Of a stretch of DNA of 64,000 nucleotides, positions 62,801-64,000 are shown one piece after another. The notes under the pieces are model-generated. The model did not search any database and had not been told where the DNA came from. It saw only the letters and a program-made list of their open reading frames with translations. Numbering within the stretch: position 1 is the stretch's first letter; each line of letters starts with the position of its first letter. The position numbers were made by a program, and so were the translations under genes. Source of the stretch: Styela clava (taxonomy: Eukaryota > Chordata > Ascidiacea > Stolidobranchia > Styelidae); NCBI RefSeq assembly GCF_964204865.1, contig NC_135251.1, positions 19,034,001-19,098,000 of the forward strand. The letters run 5' to 3'.

Positions 62801-64000
62801 GGTTCTGCATTTTGGTCGAAGTAAAATACAGGAATCCTTTCACAGTTTTACATTTCTCTTTCAACGGCATTGAGTCACAAAATGAAATAACTGGATAATG
62901 AAGTTCTTACTACATCCCACCTACAAACCTCTGAACCAATGTATCATTTAAACAAAAATATTTACATTATTATTATATACTCTAATTTAATTGTGATGAA
63001 GACTTAAATACACAAAAATAGAACAGTATATTCCAATTATGCAATTACAGGTGACATTTTCTATGTTTTTTTGGAAGTAACAACTGATCAGAATAGTATT
63101 ATACTGTTATATTTCATGAATTGATTTATTTGTGTGATTTCACTTCGAAATATAAGTTTTTCCGTGCTTATTCAGTTCTTACATGAACCACATTCCACCT
63201 TTACATTTTAAAGTGGAATTCTACTTTTAGACAAGGTATGTATTTTCATATACATTCATATTATAGGCTATGGCACAGAGTTTCATTCCATTTATTGCAT
63301 TTGAATATATTTCTGTATTCTGATACTTGTATATAAGTTTTGTATATTTTGTTGCTACCAATGTATTAAAATGATGAAAAATTGATAATTTGGATTCTTC
63401 AAATATCAGCAATATCAAATAATTGCGTAATTGGACATTTTCATGCCACAATAACCTTTTGGTTATTCTGTTATTTATTGCCTACTCAAAACAATATCTA
63501 GAATAAATCAATCACTAGTCTACCTATATGCCATAAGAATATGCTATCACTGTAGATTTGCGAAACTCAAATCTCAAAATCTAGTAGGCCTAGTCCAGTA
63601 GGATAAGATACTGGCACAGGATTTACATATTAATCCTGGCTGCCTGGGGGAAAGGGCAGCTGATAAGACGGCTTAATCAAACCTGTGAACCCACGCAGGA
63701 TAATTAGAGGTGCGTGGCAAGCTTTTCCCAGCGCTTATTGTAAAATACTGAAATAGATTCTAGATTGTCAAATAGTATAACTCTTTGTATTATTAAAAAT
63801 GCTAAAATTGTCATATAACTGTATAATAAAGAATTTCATTCGAAAAGCAAAAGTATAGCAAGTTCTGACTGAAACAATTGATGAAAAAAAAATATGGCTA
63901 GTACCGGTATTCGTTTAGTACTCAGTGTTGCTATATTTTACTATTGAAATATTGAATATAAATCATTAAATTGGAGGAATTTTTGCTTTATTGCAATGTA
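62801..64000. other. Upstream flank of ABCD gene, no gene recognised
   Basis: AT-rich. A 74-codon minus frame at 63227-63451 has no domain. It includes the dispersed repeat at 63675-63735. No upstream gene begins before the window edge. Confidence 0.45.
63675..63735 (+). repeat. Dispersed repeat fragment, second copy
   Basis: Partner of 58324-58388. It is preceded by CTGCCTGGGGGAAAGGGCAG, which may belong to the same element. Confidence 0.6.

Overview
This is a eukaryotic, AT-rich, intron-rich window. I read it as a tunicate genome, most likely an ascidian. The evidence is a chordate-type tyrosinase-related protein gene, a single ABCD1/ABCD2-type peroxisomal transporter of vertebrate length, many short introns, and 3' splice acceptors lying 8 to 19 bases upstream of several start codons, as expected of genes that receive a spliced leader. 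The species cannot be named from the sequence alone. Nothing bacterial, viral or CRISPR-like was seen, and no rRNA or tRNA gene was recognised.

Layout. 1-3408: a 196-bp satellite array. 3409-10180: a mobile-element nest with a MITE carrying an 8-bp target duplication, a LINE split by a younger retroelement, and a broken piggyBac transposase. 11016-13150: a tentative small multi-exon gene of unknown family. 13187-20930: tandem and inverted repeats, hAT-type and TA-type MITEs and a short minisatellite. 21411-22841: an achaete-scute-family bHLH gene (minus strand). 26000-29219: a complete nine-exon TYRP1/2-type gene (plus). 30076-32828: a secreted collagen-stalk plus F5/8C (discoidin) protein gene (minus). 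32906-40367: a long stretch without a recognisable gene. 41042-44517: a TLC-domain (TLCD4-like) membrane protein gene (plus). 45287-48727: hAT-type elements. 49960-62491: a complete 16-exon ABCD1/2 gene (minus) with several mobile elements in its introns.

I rebuilt the exons of the five recognised genes by hand, from splice sites, codon phase and family similarity. In each the total coding length is an exact multiple of three with no internal stop: 293, 528, 297, 265 and 740 residues. The genes do not form one pathway. The bHLH and TYRP genes are divergent neighbours and both belong to families active in ascidian neural or pigment-cell development. TYRP and the collagen-F5/8C gene converge tail to tail.

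The most interesting items are the collectin-like architecture with a discoidin head, the hairpin- and donor-bearing satellite (spliced-leader-like only as a hypothesis), a near-perfect 41-bp-arm palindrome, two inverted copies of one TA-type MITE (one with a paralogous empty site), and two large hAT-type elements with perfect 8-bp target duplications.
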